Made by a program: the position numbers and the translations under genes. Of a stretch of 40,963 nt of DNA, positions 22,683-33,927 are shown one piece after another. The stretch covers positions 8,449-49,411 of the forward strand of contig JAENRP010000328.1 of NCBI GenBank assembly GCA_024741835.1, in the 5' to 3' direction. Positions within the stretch are counted from its first letter, which is position 1; the number at the start of each line of letters is the position of its first letter. The notes under the pieces were generated by a model, which saw only the letters and a program-made list of their open reading frames with translations, was not told the DNA's origin and made no database searches. This stretch comes from Diplocarpon mali. Its lineage: Eukaryota; Ascomycota; Leotiomycetes; Helotiales; Drepanopezizaceae.

Positions 22683-23683
22683 ATGAGCAAGCCAATTACC
22701 CTCTATGGCCACGGTCAGCCTCATTAACATCCTCCTTTTCGTGTTTTCGAAATCTGACACAAACACAGCAATGGGCCCCAACCCTTGGAAAGTAGCCATC
22801 ATCCTCGAGGAGCTGAAAATCCCTTACACGCAGAAACTCATGGGTGAGCGAGCTGCGATCCCTTCTCTTTGGTGTGAGGGAACGAGAGACTGACTACTGG
22901 CAGACATGGGTGATATGAAGAAACCCGCCTTCGAGAAGATCAACATCAATGGACGAGTTCCTGCGATCGAAGACCCGAATACCGGCATTACGCTTTGGGA
23001 ATCTGGGGCGATTATCGAGTAGGTAATCTCCTCACCTCCTCATATTAACGCTCATGCGCAAGTTCCATTCCCGCCCCCGGCATCCTAGGCTAAGGCGTAG
23101 ATCAGATACCTGCAAGAGACGTACGACAAGTCTAACAGATTGTCGTATACGACGTCGCCGGAGAAATATCTGGTGAAGCAATGGCTGCACTTCCAGATGT
23201 CAGGACAGGGGCCTTATTTCGGGCAGGCAGCTTGGTTTCAGAAGTTCCACCCTGAGAAAATCCCCGGCGCGCAGGAGAGGTACAAGGATCAGATCAAACG
23301 CGTGCTACAGGTCTTGGACAATCACTTGAAGACGCAGGGAAGTCATTATCTTGTGGGTGACAAGGCGTATGCTCCCCCGTTTCTATAATATAACACCCTG
23401 CAGCACCGCTGCTCTTCTCCTCTTCACCGTACTTGGAATGAGATCTATCGTTGAGTTCTTGGTGTCGGTGTTGGTTCTAGATAGCTGACTGTTGGTTAGT
23501 ACGATTGCAGATCTGTCGTTCGTTACATGGGATATGTTGATCCCGTTCATTTTCGGTGAGGAGGCGGACAGCCTACAGATTGAGAAGACATATCCAAGCT
23601 ATCATGCTTGGAACCAGAGGTTGATGCAGCGACCGGCCGTACAGAAGATCGTGAAGGATAAGGAGGCTGCTATGTCTGGATAA
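22683..23683 (+). CDS. Glutathione S-transferase, Ure2-like class
   Basis: Five exons (22683-22713, 22769-22843, 22904-23018, 23106-23366, 23500-23683) give 221 residues, the normal GST length. Introns are 55, 60, 87 and 133 bases. The thioredoxin-like N-terminal domain (about 1-85) has [20 protein letters not shown], the glutathione-contacting [10 protein letters not shown] (Val-cis-Pro) and ESGAIIEYL. The helical C-terminal domain has [30 protein letters not shown] (the N-capping box) and [15 protein letters not shown]. This resembles the ascomycete Ure2-like (GstA) class of cytosolic enzymes, which conjugate glutathione to electrophiles or act as peroxidases or disulfide reductases. Catalytic Cys, Ser or Tyr is not obvious. 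No neighbouring pathway gene indicates a specific substrate. Confidence 0.9.
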
Positions 23684-24901
23684 ACTGGTCCGAGGTCGCT
23701 CGCAGCTTTTCGCGCACCTGCGTCCCCTAAAAACATAAGAAAATGTATAAATACAGTTGCCTTTGGCGATATAAATTACAGTAGACGCCTGGTGATTCCG
23801 TATCAGATAAGTTATGATAAAAGTCTTTGAGACTATGAAAGAGAGTTCGGCTATAACCTCAAGTTATCCAAAAACAAAACCCAATGGACTACAATGAGGT
23901 TTACGAGTTTGAAGCTCTTTATTTACAAACTGACATGAATATCTCGCTTAAGCCCCTGGTAGCTCCGAAAGATGATAACTCAGCACTTGCTATATTCTAA
24001 TTAATATGTATAAAAAGGAGACCCTACGAACTCAAATGAAAAGCCTCTATATTCTGTTTGGAGTTTATCGGTAGATTATATTAAGGCGTTCGTAGTTTTA
24101 TTTCCACACTTCAGGTCAAACCATGACAAAATCGATAAATCACACATTCACGCCCTCCTTTTGCACGGCATACAGTTCAGACACCCCGAGAAGAAATCCA
24201 CCAATAGTCCAAGAGCAAATTAATTATCTTCTAGAACTCTCCGCATACTCAACGAGAATGCATGTCCAGCATCAAGGAAATTCACCAAAAAAACTCGAAG
24301 TCCTCTATGAGGCAACGTAATCATGGACAGTCGGCATCACCAATCATGCGTCACCAGCGTCGTAGAGTAATATGGGTCTTATTGATCCCGAAGTCGTCTC
24401 AATTCTTTGGCTATGATAGAAATCAAAATTACTCGCAGTACTTGTCGTCATTGATTGAAACGCTGATGAGATAGCTGGCGGCGAGGGTCGTGATTGGCCT
24501 CAAGATTCTAATAGGCAAAGGAACAGCAACGGTCGGTCCAGTACTTGTAAGCGTAACACACGGAAGGACGCCGTTCAAGATTTCGGGTGCGGTGGTATTG
24601 ACGCCACAAGTTATACACACTCTTTGATCAAGAAATAATCGTACCTTTGAAGATTGTATAATCCAAAATAATATACAAGGGCTATAGAATGCAGAGCTAC
24701 ATTTGTTAGGTTATATTACTAAGCCTAACACGTAGCCTGCGCTCATGGCCTCTAAAGTTGAAAAGTGGACTCCCTTCCCCCCAAGTTCCCCGTGGTCCAT
24801 AATAGCCTGTATTCACGCCCTTCCTGAAGGATAGTGTTACTGGCATTGGTGACCGGGGGGGGTGAGACGACGGGAGTCACTACAGCAGGGGACCAGGCAG
24901 C
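23684..24901. other. Convergent intergenic region, no gene
   Basis: About 1.2 kb separates the GST stop from the GH131 stop. It is AT-rich in its first two thirds. A short minus frame at 24429-24620 reads with some protein character but has no recognisable family and no support. A G-run lies near 24857. Confidence 0.5.
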
Positions 24902-25899
24902 TCATGCGATACCAACGCCTGGTCCACCGATGTTGAGGGTGATGTCTCCGGATTCGATGTAGACGCCAGAGAAGTAGAAGTCCTCGGTGGAAAACTTGTA
25001 GCCGTGACGGGGAAGCTGGAGGACCCCCACGTGCCAGTCCTTTCCGTCGGACTTGACCTCAGCGGGGACCGCAGTGATAGTGGGAACGAGCGGATCACCA
25101 CCGCTAGAGTGGAAGAATTCCACGGTTTTGGCATCGAAGTCAATACCGTAGGCAAAGTTGTGCCAGACATCAGGGGCCCAGGCTTTGGTCCACCTGATAT
25201 GAAGTTAGCGCGTTGTGCTCCTGACTGCACGTGTACGTCGAGCAGAATCTTGAGTCTGGAGAGAAAGAAGGCAGTCACTGCGAAATGCAGTCAATCAAGA
25301 CACATACTTGCTTGTTCCGTTCACAACCCATCGGAGGTAAGGGTCGCCCCCGTCAGAAGTTCCGTTCCCCCATCCGCACTTCATCTCGGTGAAATGGTTC
25401 TCGAAGAAAGCGATCTGGTGTTCGAAGGCATCATTTAGGGGGTTTTCAGACTTTCGCGACATGCTGAAATGATAGTAAACCTTTCCAGCGTTGATGGCTG
25501 CCTTGGTCTGGGGGATCAGCTCAGTGCGTCGCATGGTCTGGCCGTTCCAGAAAGAAGTGTCGTCCAGGGTGATCTTGATGCCCTGGGAGGATCCCGGATC
25601 GCCAGGGTTCTTGAACTTGGGATCGAGGTTGACGTATGCTTCGATCGCTGAGGGACCGTGCTATACACATAAAATCAATAATGAGTACGATAGCAAACAA
25701 AATCGAAACAAAACAAACCAGAAAAAGATGGGCCTTGGTGAAGACTGACAATATAGTATTGGTAAGGTCCTACTTGGTTGGACCAGGACCACTTTGTAAG
25801 CTCGGTGCTGGAAATCACACCGTTGAGGCGACCATCCCAGATCAAGGTATCGGCCAAGGCAACGCTGACAGAGCTCAGGAGGACGAAAGGGCGGATCAT
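24902..25899 (-). CDS. Secreted beta-glucanase, glycoside hydrolase family 131
   Basis: Three exons (25899-25750, 25660-25308, 25193-24902) with introns of 89 and 114 bases give 264 residues. A signal peptide is clear (MIRPFVLLSSVSVALA, cleavage near residue 16). The GH131 landmarks follow: LIWDGRLN, WSWSNQVGPYQYYI, WNGQTMRRTELIPQT, FFENHFTEMK, VWHNFAYGIDF, DWHVGVLQLPRHGY and TEDFYFSGVYIESG. E97 (RRTELIP) and E137 (FFENHF) are 40 residues apart, matching by spacing the acidic pair I recall as catalytic in the Podospora enzyme. The family acts on beta-1,3/1,6- and beta-1,4-glucans, and many fungi secrete it during growth on plants. There is no carbohydrate-binding module. A TATA-like element lies at 26105-26112. 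The start follows from the signal peptide. Confidence 0.9.
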
Positions 25900-27941
25900 G
25901 TTAGCGGCTTTCCTAGATCTTGATAGAAGAAGTTGGGACAGAAAATGATTGAATAGAGTTCTGCAACTGGTCATGCAGATGCAGTCAAGAGAAAAAACAG
26001 GCAGCGAACTGGCGCTTTGGGAATGATGGTAACAATGGATTGTCCTGAGAAGAGCGAGTTACTGGAGAGCCGAAACTGAATTGTAACTTGCAAAGATATG
26101 ATATCTTATATATGCTACGTGCACAGCATGGGAGCGGTGCAACACTGGAGAGATCTTGCAAGCTGAGTTATCAAGGTCAGTTGTAGGGTCTGAAACGACT
26201 CCTCCGTTTTTGCATAGAATTACCCGTACCATAACTTAGCTAGCTTTTGCAAGGGTAGTTATCGATTGGGTCACACTGACAGACTGAATGAAGGAGCCAC
26301 TCGCTGAAACAGACTGCCATCTTTTATGTATAGCTACAAGTAGTAACGATTGTTCTAATATCATGAGTGCCTCATCGAAAACGTAAGTCATCATGTAACC
26401 TAAGGGGAGAAGTAATTTTTGATTGTAATAAACCTCTATGGTTGGTAAAGGCCTTCGAGGTTCATAACTGAGGCTTCTAGATGCGGATTACAGTACCCCT
26501 CGGCTCGATAATTGCTCAGCAAGCTAAACCTGAGCTGATTGTAATAATAGTATAACTTAGCTCGATAACTCAGCTGCAAAATCCTCCTAATTATCCGCGT
26601 TTCGACGTCGTGGATATGTATATCCTTAATTTTACTTTGTCGCAGGTGTAAGAAGAATCACGTGAAACAATATTTGATCTTGCAAACCTACTGGAAGACA
26701 CCCTTGAACGAAATTCAATGTTGTATTTGTTTGCATAAAAGCATATCTCAGGCTTGCAGGTGTAATAAATCACCACATGGAAGTACATCTGACCCTTGCA
26801 GAGACCGACAGTAACCCCCTCGGGGAATCGTTACTACCGCAATGTGGTTAGCGTTTATCACGCCAGCCACAAAGCAGTTATCAAAAGCATGTTCATTGCT
26901 TTGCATCATTTGTTATAGGATTTAACACATTTGCGCGTGATCTTAAATAGGCAAATCCAGCCAAAGGTATGGTACCCTCCCTGAAGCCATTGATACTACA
27001 CTTTCAGTTGTTTCTTAAGTCTAGGCCTGCAACTTGATAACTAGATAATCCCTTCAATCAAAATCAGATGTAAAGCACTTAGTGTTTCTTATTATTATTA
27101 GCTCTGCGTAGATGAAATATAAACCAGTCTGCAAAGATAGTACTATCCATTTAATACATCTATATATACACACACGGGTTTTCTTAAGACCGTCAGCTTC
27201 ACGGAATATAAAGTACGGTACAGGTTCAGAATTTGTCAACCCAAAAGTGTATATTAAAAAACACGGACCCATTTCACAAGTGGAACATTTCCTACCCGCG
27301 ACGAAATACCGGAGATCGGTCTTTTGCTACATGCCTACGTTTTTATTGATTTCGAGTACGGTGGATCAAACCAAAGGGGGAAAGTAAAAAATCTATCCGC
27401 TTGGAATAGCAAGCGAGGCACATCAAACGTCTCAAGACTTCAAATGAATACAAACTGGGTCGACTTATACTGTTACTGCCTATTTCGCCATTCGGCTTCT
27501 TGCAATGGTAGTTTATATTACTGTCTTGGAGTATAATTGGTCATGGAGTGTAATCTGTGGGTTTTTAGATCCACCGTAGTTAAAGTGAAAAGTCGTCAGT
27601 ACTCGTAGCGGCTCCTCGTTTCGGGAACATGCTGATATTTTCACACGTCAATGTGAACTGTCAGCTCCGAATGCGGATGTTTCATGGATATTGCGTCGAC
27701 GGTGCATTACAGTCGCATTTCTAGCCCCTGGGCCTTGTTTCCGTCTGGTATAGATCGCAGTGGGCCTCGCTAACGGCCTTTCTGCCTGGCAACTGAGGCA
27801 TAAAGTTTTGTGTTCATCACTTGTATTCCTTCGACTTCCTCCTCGCAAGCTCCAGTCTCCAGCTCAAGCTGATGCTGACGCTCATCCTCGCTGCTCCAGG
27901 AATCTCCCGGGTAAGCTGATACCGTGGACTCTAGGGAGAGT
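25900..27941. other. AT-rich divergent intergenic region (2 kb)
   Basis: The left part is the promoter and leader of the GH131 gene. The rest (about 26200-27600) is strongly AT-rich, with many stops in all frames and no supported gene. The interval is much longer than the other divergent intervals here (about 270-500 bases). Such length could reflect regulated expression of the secreted enzyme or an old, decayed insertion. Confidence 0.5.
26105..26112 (-). promoter_or_regulatory. TATA-like element upstream of GH131 gene
   Basis: On the minus strand the sequence reads TATATAAG about 206 bases upstream of the GH131 start codon. This is a good TATA match, at a distance that would allow a leader of roughly 150-180 bases. 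TATA promoters are common for regulated secreted enzymes. Confidence 0.45.
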
Positions 27942-28602
27942 ATGATCCTGCGCCCCCTTATTCAACCCCGAAGCCGAAGGCAACTCCGCGCGCCCTCGTT
28001 ACGCTTCCGAACCATGAGTACTAGTACCGGCTCCTTGGTATACTTTGGTCCGTACGAGGTAACCAGCGAGGTACGTACCGGCACTTGCTCCCATAACATA
28101 CTCAGATCTGATAGCCGTAATTTATCAGGTCTTCTACAGAACCTCGCTGTGCTATGCTATCGTTAATATCAAACCTATTATGCCAGGTCACGTTCTCGTC
28201 ATTCCATTGCGCAGGGTCCAATATCTTAGCGAACTGAACTCCGATGAAGTGACAGAAGTTTTCACAGCAGTGCAGAAGGTTCAGAAGATGTTGGCCAAGA
28301 CGTATGACACCACGGATGCAAATGTCGCCATTCAGGATGGTCCCGATGCGGGGCAGACCGTCCCGCACCTTCATTGTCATATCATACCCAGGAAGAGGGG
28401 CAATGACACTGGTGACAAGATCTACGAGCTGCTCCAGGGCGAGGAAGGAAACGTTGGAGGGGGACTGTGGGATCAGACTCGCCCGTCACCTAACGTTGGA
28501 AAATTCCCGCACGTTGAGGATGCGGACCGGAAGCCAAGATCGAAAGAGGAGATGCGGGAAGAGGCTGCATTTTTCGAGAAGCAGATGGCTCTGGTAGGCT
28601 AA
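27942..28602 (+). CDS. HIT-family dinucleoside polyphosphate hydrolase (Fhit/Hnt2-like), possible dual start
   Basis: Exons 27942-28070 and 28129-28602 (58-base intron) give 200 residues from the first ATG, or 176 from the second (28014). The core has the Fhit arrangement: VYFGPYEVTSEVFYRT, IKPIMPGHVLVIPLRR, QDGPDAGQT and the histidine triad HLHCHIIPR (H123, H125, H127 in the long form; H125 would be the nucleophile). It should cleave ApppA/AppppA-type dinucleotides to AMP and a second nucleotide. The first 24 residues (MILRPLIQPRSRRQLRAPSL onward) are rich in Arg with no acidic residue, like a mitochondrial presequence, while the second ATG has an ACC context. Two products, mitochondrial and cytosolic/nuclear, are therefore possible. 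Family is certain; targeting is inferred. Confidence 0.92.
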
Positions 28603-31323
28603 GAAATTAGAACGCTTTTTTTCTTCGGAAGTTCTTCGTTAGGGTATCTTTGCAGTGTTTCTACTTTTCCATGGTATGGTGCTGGTCTTGGGTGGCAAAT
28701 GTTATTGAAAACGGCTAATTCTGCTAAAATATAAGACTGGTATCGTCGCTTGTACGGTTCTTCGAGGACTACACAGGGCTGTAGCGGCTTTATTTACGCT
28801 ACACTTCCTGGCTCTTTAACAGTGGGCTATCATTACTGGGGCCTGTGAAAGCAGCTATATAGGTAAGAAAACTGATGGCAGTCATTTGGGAACCCAACAA
28901 GCAGTAATATTTTTGCAGCTCTATCTTCTCCGTACATAACCTTCTCGGCGCGTAAAGAAATGTGCGACGTCAGTATAGTGTCATTTGTACGGCTGAGCTG
29001 TTAACTTAACGACAGGATTGCCAACTCGAGCCTCTGTCACATCAGCTAGTTAAGCAGTCGACTAGACTAATACGAAAAATATCAACGCGAAGAATATCAA
29101 TACGACGTTCATTCAGGGTTACTGACACAGGGTAAAAAATAAATCAATGTAAAGACCACAGGCTACTTCGATTTTTGGTGACCATTCGTTAGGGAAGCAG
29201 CATCTTGTCCTGGCGTTCGAGGTAGAAACTCCCAAATTGGCCGTAATTGCAAGCCGATCCTCACCTAAAAGTACGTTGTCTGTTACATACTACGACTCGC
29301 GTACAAGTGTTTGAGAAAAGGCACCCTATGTACAAACAGCTTGAAAACCGTGGGCGTAATCCATGAAGCAACGCTGCAGCAAGGGCGGATGATGAACATT
29401 TCTGGGTTCAGAGGATCAGTTCCTAGCAGAACTTGAAGATTGCGTGACGATGTATTACAGTGCCGATTCCGGAGTTGTATATGATGGCTGGGAGGTCGGG
29501 GGTGATGGAATCTGTTATATCAGCGATTTCAAAGGACGCTTTGAGATAATTGACAGCATCGCACTTGAAGAGTCTGCCAATAGCTTTTAAGCGTGATTGC
29601 TTCATCCAACGTAACGCCAAGTATTATACCTCTCGTTTTCTGAGTAGTAGACAGCGACGTGCTAATTCATATAGTCTTCTAAAGAGTACTTCAATCTTTG
29701 GGATGAGGATGAATTAGAGTATCCTAGGAGCTTTTTAACTTCGAATATTAAAACTTCATTACTGTTAGTGTCCCCAGGTGTGCAGACTGCTGATCAAGAA
29801 TAGAGTTTCCATTTGGTTGTTATAATACGTGATCACCTGTCAAGCTAGAGGAAGAGCTATCTCTAAGTCGTTGATAAGACTAGCATATAGCGCTAGTCCT
29901 TTTCGGGAACATGCTCCTATATTTTCCTATACTCATTTAACCCCCTTTACCCTTTGTTTACTGCACCTGTTAGCTTCATTTCTACAACCACAAATCATGT
30001 TTCCGTTATATAGAAATTACAGTTAAAGATTGCGAATCTCAAAGTCGATGAGGAAGCTTTCTTACTCTTTCTTTCAAGTCAACAAACCATCCAACAAAGA
30101 GAGGTCTATCCAGAGCAACCCTGAATTGCTTCAAGCAGACGCAATAATTCGATGCTCGGGAATATGAAGCGGAGAAGCGGCTGTGAAAACTAATGCTGGG
30201 GGTCGCAAATTCAGCCGGAAAACTCTCCATACTTGGAAACAGGACGTATCATACATCTCTATTGTCTAACAAGCTGGCCGACCAGAAGACACGCCCTTGC
30301 GGGTTCAGAAGCTGCAGTACTTTCTTCGAGCTTCTCCACCAATGTATAAGTAAGAGGTGCGTCAAAGTCTATCCAGACCTTACTGTTTTCCGATTTTCCG
30401 AAGGCAGGGCGAAGTCAAAACGGTGGTAAAAGTAGGCGCGGATCGTGGCGCTATCGAATATCAGGCGAAGGTGTTATTTCAAGTGAAAGGTTGCTGTATT
30501 GCTTGCTTTCTACCATGGCTACGACACTGTGCACATATACCAAACATAAGTCAAGTAGCCGAACGGACATATAAGCCTTCTAGGCCAAGAGCCCGGGGAG
30601 GTCTTATATTCATAAAAAGAGTACACAAACGAAACTTCTGGTCCAGGTCTCCAAAGACCAGTCGGGGCGAGAGAGCTGGTCAGTTTCGGCTGCGTTGACT
30701 GTGAAGTGGAGATCAAGATTGAGATCATTGTTCAGGAGGCTTTAAGAGAGGGGGGGGGGGAAGGTAGCTGTCATTCTCTTCAGTGGGGAAGAAAGTTACT
30801 TTTTGAGGCTTTGGGTAAGGACTTCCATGTAAGTGATGAAGAGGTGGAGGTAGGTTCAATGGAAATTGCCTTGCCAACCTAGGTACTCATACTCGGCTAC
30901 TTACTTGGTCAGTCCGAGTGGTGACTGATTGGCCAACCTGCACGTAGCCGAATCCAAACATACCTCCTACCACATCATGTGCCTGCGCTTCAACTATTCA
31001 GCTCACCTCACCCAGCTTCAGACTTCACCTCCTCACATCTCTGTGCTTCCCGACTTTGCAAAATACTTGTGACACCAGTCCAGTGTAACAGGTAGACAAC
31101 CTCCTCTCTGTCGATCAACTCTACTTCGTCCTCGCCACAACTTCCATTTGATACTAATCACGCCAGGCAGGAACTGCTTCCCGGCTCAGTCTTACGAGCT
31201 GCGAACCGCACAGTCAACCTTGCATTTTCATTCATCGATTTCTTGAGCTCTTACTCGTCGTGGGAGACATATTCTGAGCCAGTCTCCTCAACATCGGCAT
31301 CGAGATCGGTATCAAGCATCAAC
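28603..31323. other. Long intergenic stretch, no supported gene
   Basis: About 2.7 kb with only short frames on both strands, mostly AT-rich to about 30200. A run of ten G lies at about 30751-30760. The last ~300 bases (about 31000-31323) are C/T-rich and probably form the promoter and leader of the next gene. I see no tRNA, transposon ends or family-like peptide. Confidence 0.5.
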
Positions 31324-32151
31324 ATGCTTCTTTTACAAAGAATCCGTAGTATCTTGCACATGGTCAAGAATTCCATCCCGAAGTTCGACTTCATGAACAA
31401 CGATAAATGGTACGTATCTCTTACTCACTTGCCTGCCTGGGAGAGCAGCTCTCCAACGATACATGGGGGGAAATGGCTCGTGAGATCGATTTCCTAACTT
31501 CTCTCGATATGAATGAAGTACAGTACTGACTCTTTTTAGGCTTGATATGGGAACTGATGGTTATCAAACTGAAGGATTCGTTGGCCAGGTAGGCTATTCC
31601 CAGATTCACCTCCCCGCCCAACTCACCCAGAGAACGAGACCATATTCTCACTACAAGACATACGTACCAAGAAAGCACTTTTGGCACATGATCGAACCTA
31701 AGATCGACGTACTAACACAGAGCCCTCACAGTACACCTGCCGCAACAAGTCCTGCCGCTCAAAGGTCCTCGCCTACCGCTCCGTCGAACAGACTTCTTCC
31801 ACCACCAAAGACAACCTCCGCTTCGAGCAGAAGATCGCCGGCGGCAGTGGCCGTATCGTGCTCTCGATCCCCGTCACATTCGAGAAGGAGTTCGTCGACA
31901 TGCAGAAGGGGTTGCTGTCCCCGAAGACGCCCGGGACATCGTGTGAGTGCGAGGTCGTGAAGGAGAAGTTCTTCGCGACGTGCAAGTGTGTAGGCTGTGG
32001 CAAGGCCCTGAACTTTTACAACCAGGTGAGGCGGGGTAAGGAGGTGGGCAAGTTGAGATGGTTTCTTGCGCGGAAGGACGACAAGGTGTTGCAGGAGAAA
32101 ATGTTGGAGGAGTATGTCGATTGGGATGAGGAGCTTGCAGGAGAGAAGTAG
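31324..32151 (+). CDS. Uncharacterised protein with paired cysteines (possible zinc binder)
   Basis: Three exons (31324-31409, 31540-31588, 31732-32151) give 184 residues. Introns are 130 and 143 bases; the second has an ACTAAC branch site. The phases agree and the joined frame is open. Cysteine groups occur at YTCRNKSC (C-x4-C), then CECEV, then CKCVGCG, with the rest charged (WFLARKDDKVLQEKMLEEYV near the C-terminus). The spacing could build a zinc-binding fold, but I recognise no named family. The frame stays open upstream of ATG 31324 without another ATG, so the start is uncertain; ATG 31360 or 31393 are alternatives. The 3' end faces the small Cys-rich gene at 32683-32952 (convergent). 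Confidence 0.62.
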
Positions 32152-32682
32152 AGGTTAGGGAGGTAGCTGCTGATTGTGGATGATGCTGGAGTTGAAAGTC
32201 GTTTATATTGACTCCGAAGGTCATTTTTTGAAATGCGCTAGAGCTATGGATGCGATAGATCGAGCAAGGTTGGCTGGGGATACCAGGCGTCTGCTTATTC
32301 TTTGAACGGCATCTTGAGATACTTGAACGCGGATTGCTGAGTGCAGAGCTCCGAGAATGAAATCATGCCATGAGAGCCGAAAGACCCGACTGCTCAGGTG
32401 AGAACGGTTGTGGATTTGCAATCAGCTCCGACCGTGCCATCTATTAGTCCATGCGGAAGCTAAGGCTGCCATCTCAAGTACGAACAACTAAGCGACATCA
32501 TGCTTTTCGGAGCCTTTGAAAGCACAGAGTAGACGTCTAGACGCGCAGCCCCATTTCAAACACCCTCATTCGAAACTCCAGCAATCCTAAGCTCCCCAGT
32601 CTAGAAGCTTCCAAGATCCCAAAACCGTTACGACCGGGAGGAATGAAATTCATCAGCTCTCGCACCTGTCCAGTGTCGCTTA
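32152..32682. other. Convergent 3' region, no gene
   Basis: These 531 bases lie between two facing stop codons and should contain both 3' untranslated regions. No other feature is visible. Confidence 0.5.
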
Positions 32683-32952
32683 TCACGACCAGTAGCCCTC
32701 GTCTTCCCCTTTGGAAGCTTGCTGCTTCTCATACCGCTTCATCTCTGCTGCTCTTCCACAGGGCTGACTACAGTTAGCAAATACGAGAGAAAAGCTTCCG
32801 CCCTGGAAACATACATCGCAGAGTCTCTTGACCTTGACGAGTTCCTCCCTCAGAAACACGCCTTGGCAGTCGATGGTTGGTTTCTTGCAGCGCATAACCT
32901 TTGAGCTGCTGCTGTGCCCACACCTGAACACCTCAATGACCTGATGGCACAT
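32683..32952 (-). CDS. Small Cys-rich protein, uncharacterised
   Basis: A single frame of 89 residues begins MCHQVIEVFRCGH and contains RCKKPTIDC, a C-x2-C pair (CDVC) and FANCSQPCG. Cys and His in CxH, CGH, CxxC and CxxxC arrangement suggest metal binding, and I have the impression that similar short CGH-containing proteins occur in other ascomycetes. There is no signal peptide, so it is probably intracellular. Alternative structure: a GTATGT donor, a GCTAAC motif and a TGTAG acceptor would define a 47-base intron after CD. Splicing it would replace the last 40 or so residues with a short tail and lose two Cys pairs, and the branch-to-acceptor distance is too short, so I keep the unspliced reading. 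Confidence 0.55.
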   Translation of the reverse strand: MCHQVIEVFRCGHSSSSKVMRCKKPTIDCQGVFLREELVKVKRLCDVCFQGGSFSLVFANCSQPCGRAAEMKRYEKQQASKGEDEGYWS

Positions 32953-33237
32953 TATCGATGTCGGGCAGGCTAATCTCGTGGCTAAGCTGTTGTGGTGTTG
33001 GGCTCTGGAGGTTGGAGATCAATTTTGACGTGGGAATTGGTGAGTATGGGGACAAAGATATCCTTGAGATAAATTATCGGAGGGTCCTGGCGGTTGCTGC
33101 GATGTAATGGCGGCAGTAGCAATCCGATATGTGGGCTAGAACGGGAATCGTGACCCTTATAGAAGTGTACACACAGACAAACATGGGATGAAGCTGTCCG
33201 AGTCCTGGCAAGCATCCTGGACTGATTGATGTCCTGC

Positions 33238-33927
33238 TCACTCATTGAAGGCTTCTCCATTCCACATCAAGACAACTTCTTTCTGAGCAATGCCCCCACC
33301 GGCATACTTCAAACCCACAGCCATGCCCTCCAAGCCTTCCTGCTCAGCTCTCCTATTCCATAGCATCTGCAAGACCTTGCCCTCCGGCGTGCAGAGCACA
33401 TAACCCATCGGCCAGCGGCTCCTCCCCAGGGCCTCTCTCACGCCTTTCGTGGCCGAGTTCTGCGAGACCAGCAAGCCCAACACACCCGCCCCCCTCCACC
33501 CGTTGGGAGCGCCTACAAATGCGCCTTCCAGCTCTCTCGCGACCGCCGGGCCGAGTTTCTGCTTCATGGCTTTGCACTGGATAAGCACCTTTAAGGGTTC
33601 GCCCGCGGACGTTGACGGGAGGCCCCAGGTCCCGAGCAGGTCGATCCCGTAGTCAGACTTGCCGCCGATGCGTTTGAGGGACATACCCAGTCGCCCAAAG
33701 GCACATTGCACCGTGTACTCATAGTGCGTGCCTACGTAGGTGGTGCTTCCCACGTCCAGGCCCACGCGGGAGGCGTACTCTAGAAAGGACGGGAGGCTGT
33801 GGTGGTTGGGGCTCTGGGAGGATGGGTAGACAAGGGCGGAGGGTGCCGGAGAGGCGTTTGAAGAGTACCTACGAGGTAGGCATTGTTGCGCAGCACGGGG
33901 AAAACGCTGCGTGCGTACCGCAAGCAT
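33238..33927 (-). CDS. rrg7: Rrg7-like mitochondrial protein, restriction-endonuclease-like fold (DUF2034)
   Basis: A single exon encodes 229 residues, close to the family size. The N-terminus (MLAVRTQRFPRAAQQCLPRRYSS) is a typical mitochondrial presequence with a likely cleavage near RRYSS. The core resembles a PD-(D/E)xK nuclease: E70 in HYEYTVQ, D96 in KSDYGIDLLG, then Q117 and K119 in LIQCKA. Yeast Rrg7 is required for respiratory growth and mitochondrial genome upkeep, but its biochemical activity is unproven. All catalytic-type residues are retained here, so an active nuclease is possible. It is head-to-head with MED21 (352 bases between starts). Family assignment rests on these motifs and the presequence. 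Confidence 0.85.
   Translation of the reverse strand: MLAVRTQRFPRAAQQCLPRRYSSNASPAPSALVYPSSQSPNHHSLPSFLEYASRVGLDVGSTTYVGTHYEYTVQCAFGRLGMSLKRIGGKSDYGIDLLGTWGLPSTSAGEPLKVLIQCKAMKQKLGPAVARELEGAFVGAPNGWRGAGVLGLLVSQNSATKGVREALGRSRWPMGYVLCTPEGKVLQMLWNRRAEQEGLEGMAVGLKYAGGGIAQKEVVLMWNGEAFNE

Noticed and set aside
22683..25899. GST plus transcription factor plus GH131 as a secondary-metabolite or detoxification cluster
   Set aside because: No backbone synthase, oxidoreductase set or transporter is present, and CTF18 sits between the regulator and the GST.
31547..31960. 137-codon plus-strand frame, Ser/Pro/Arg-rich
   Set aside because: It is an out-of-frame reading across an intron and exon 3 of the Cys-containing gene; the joined frame has better splice sites.
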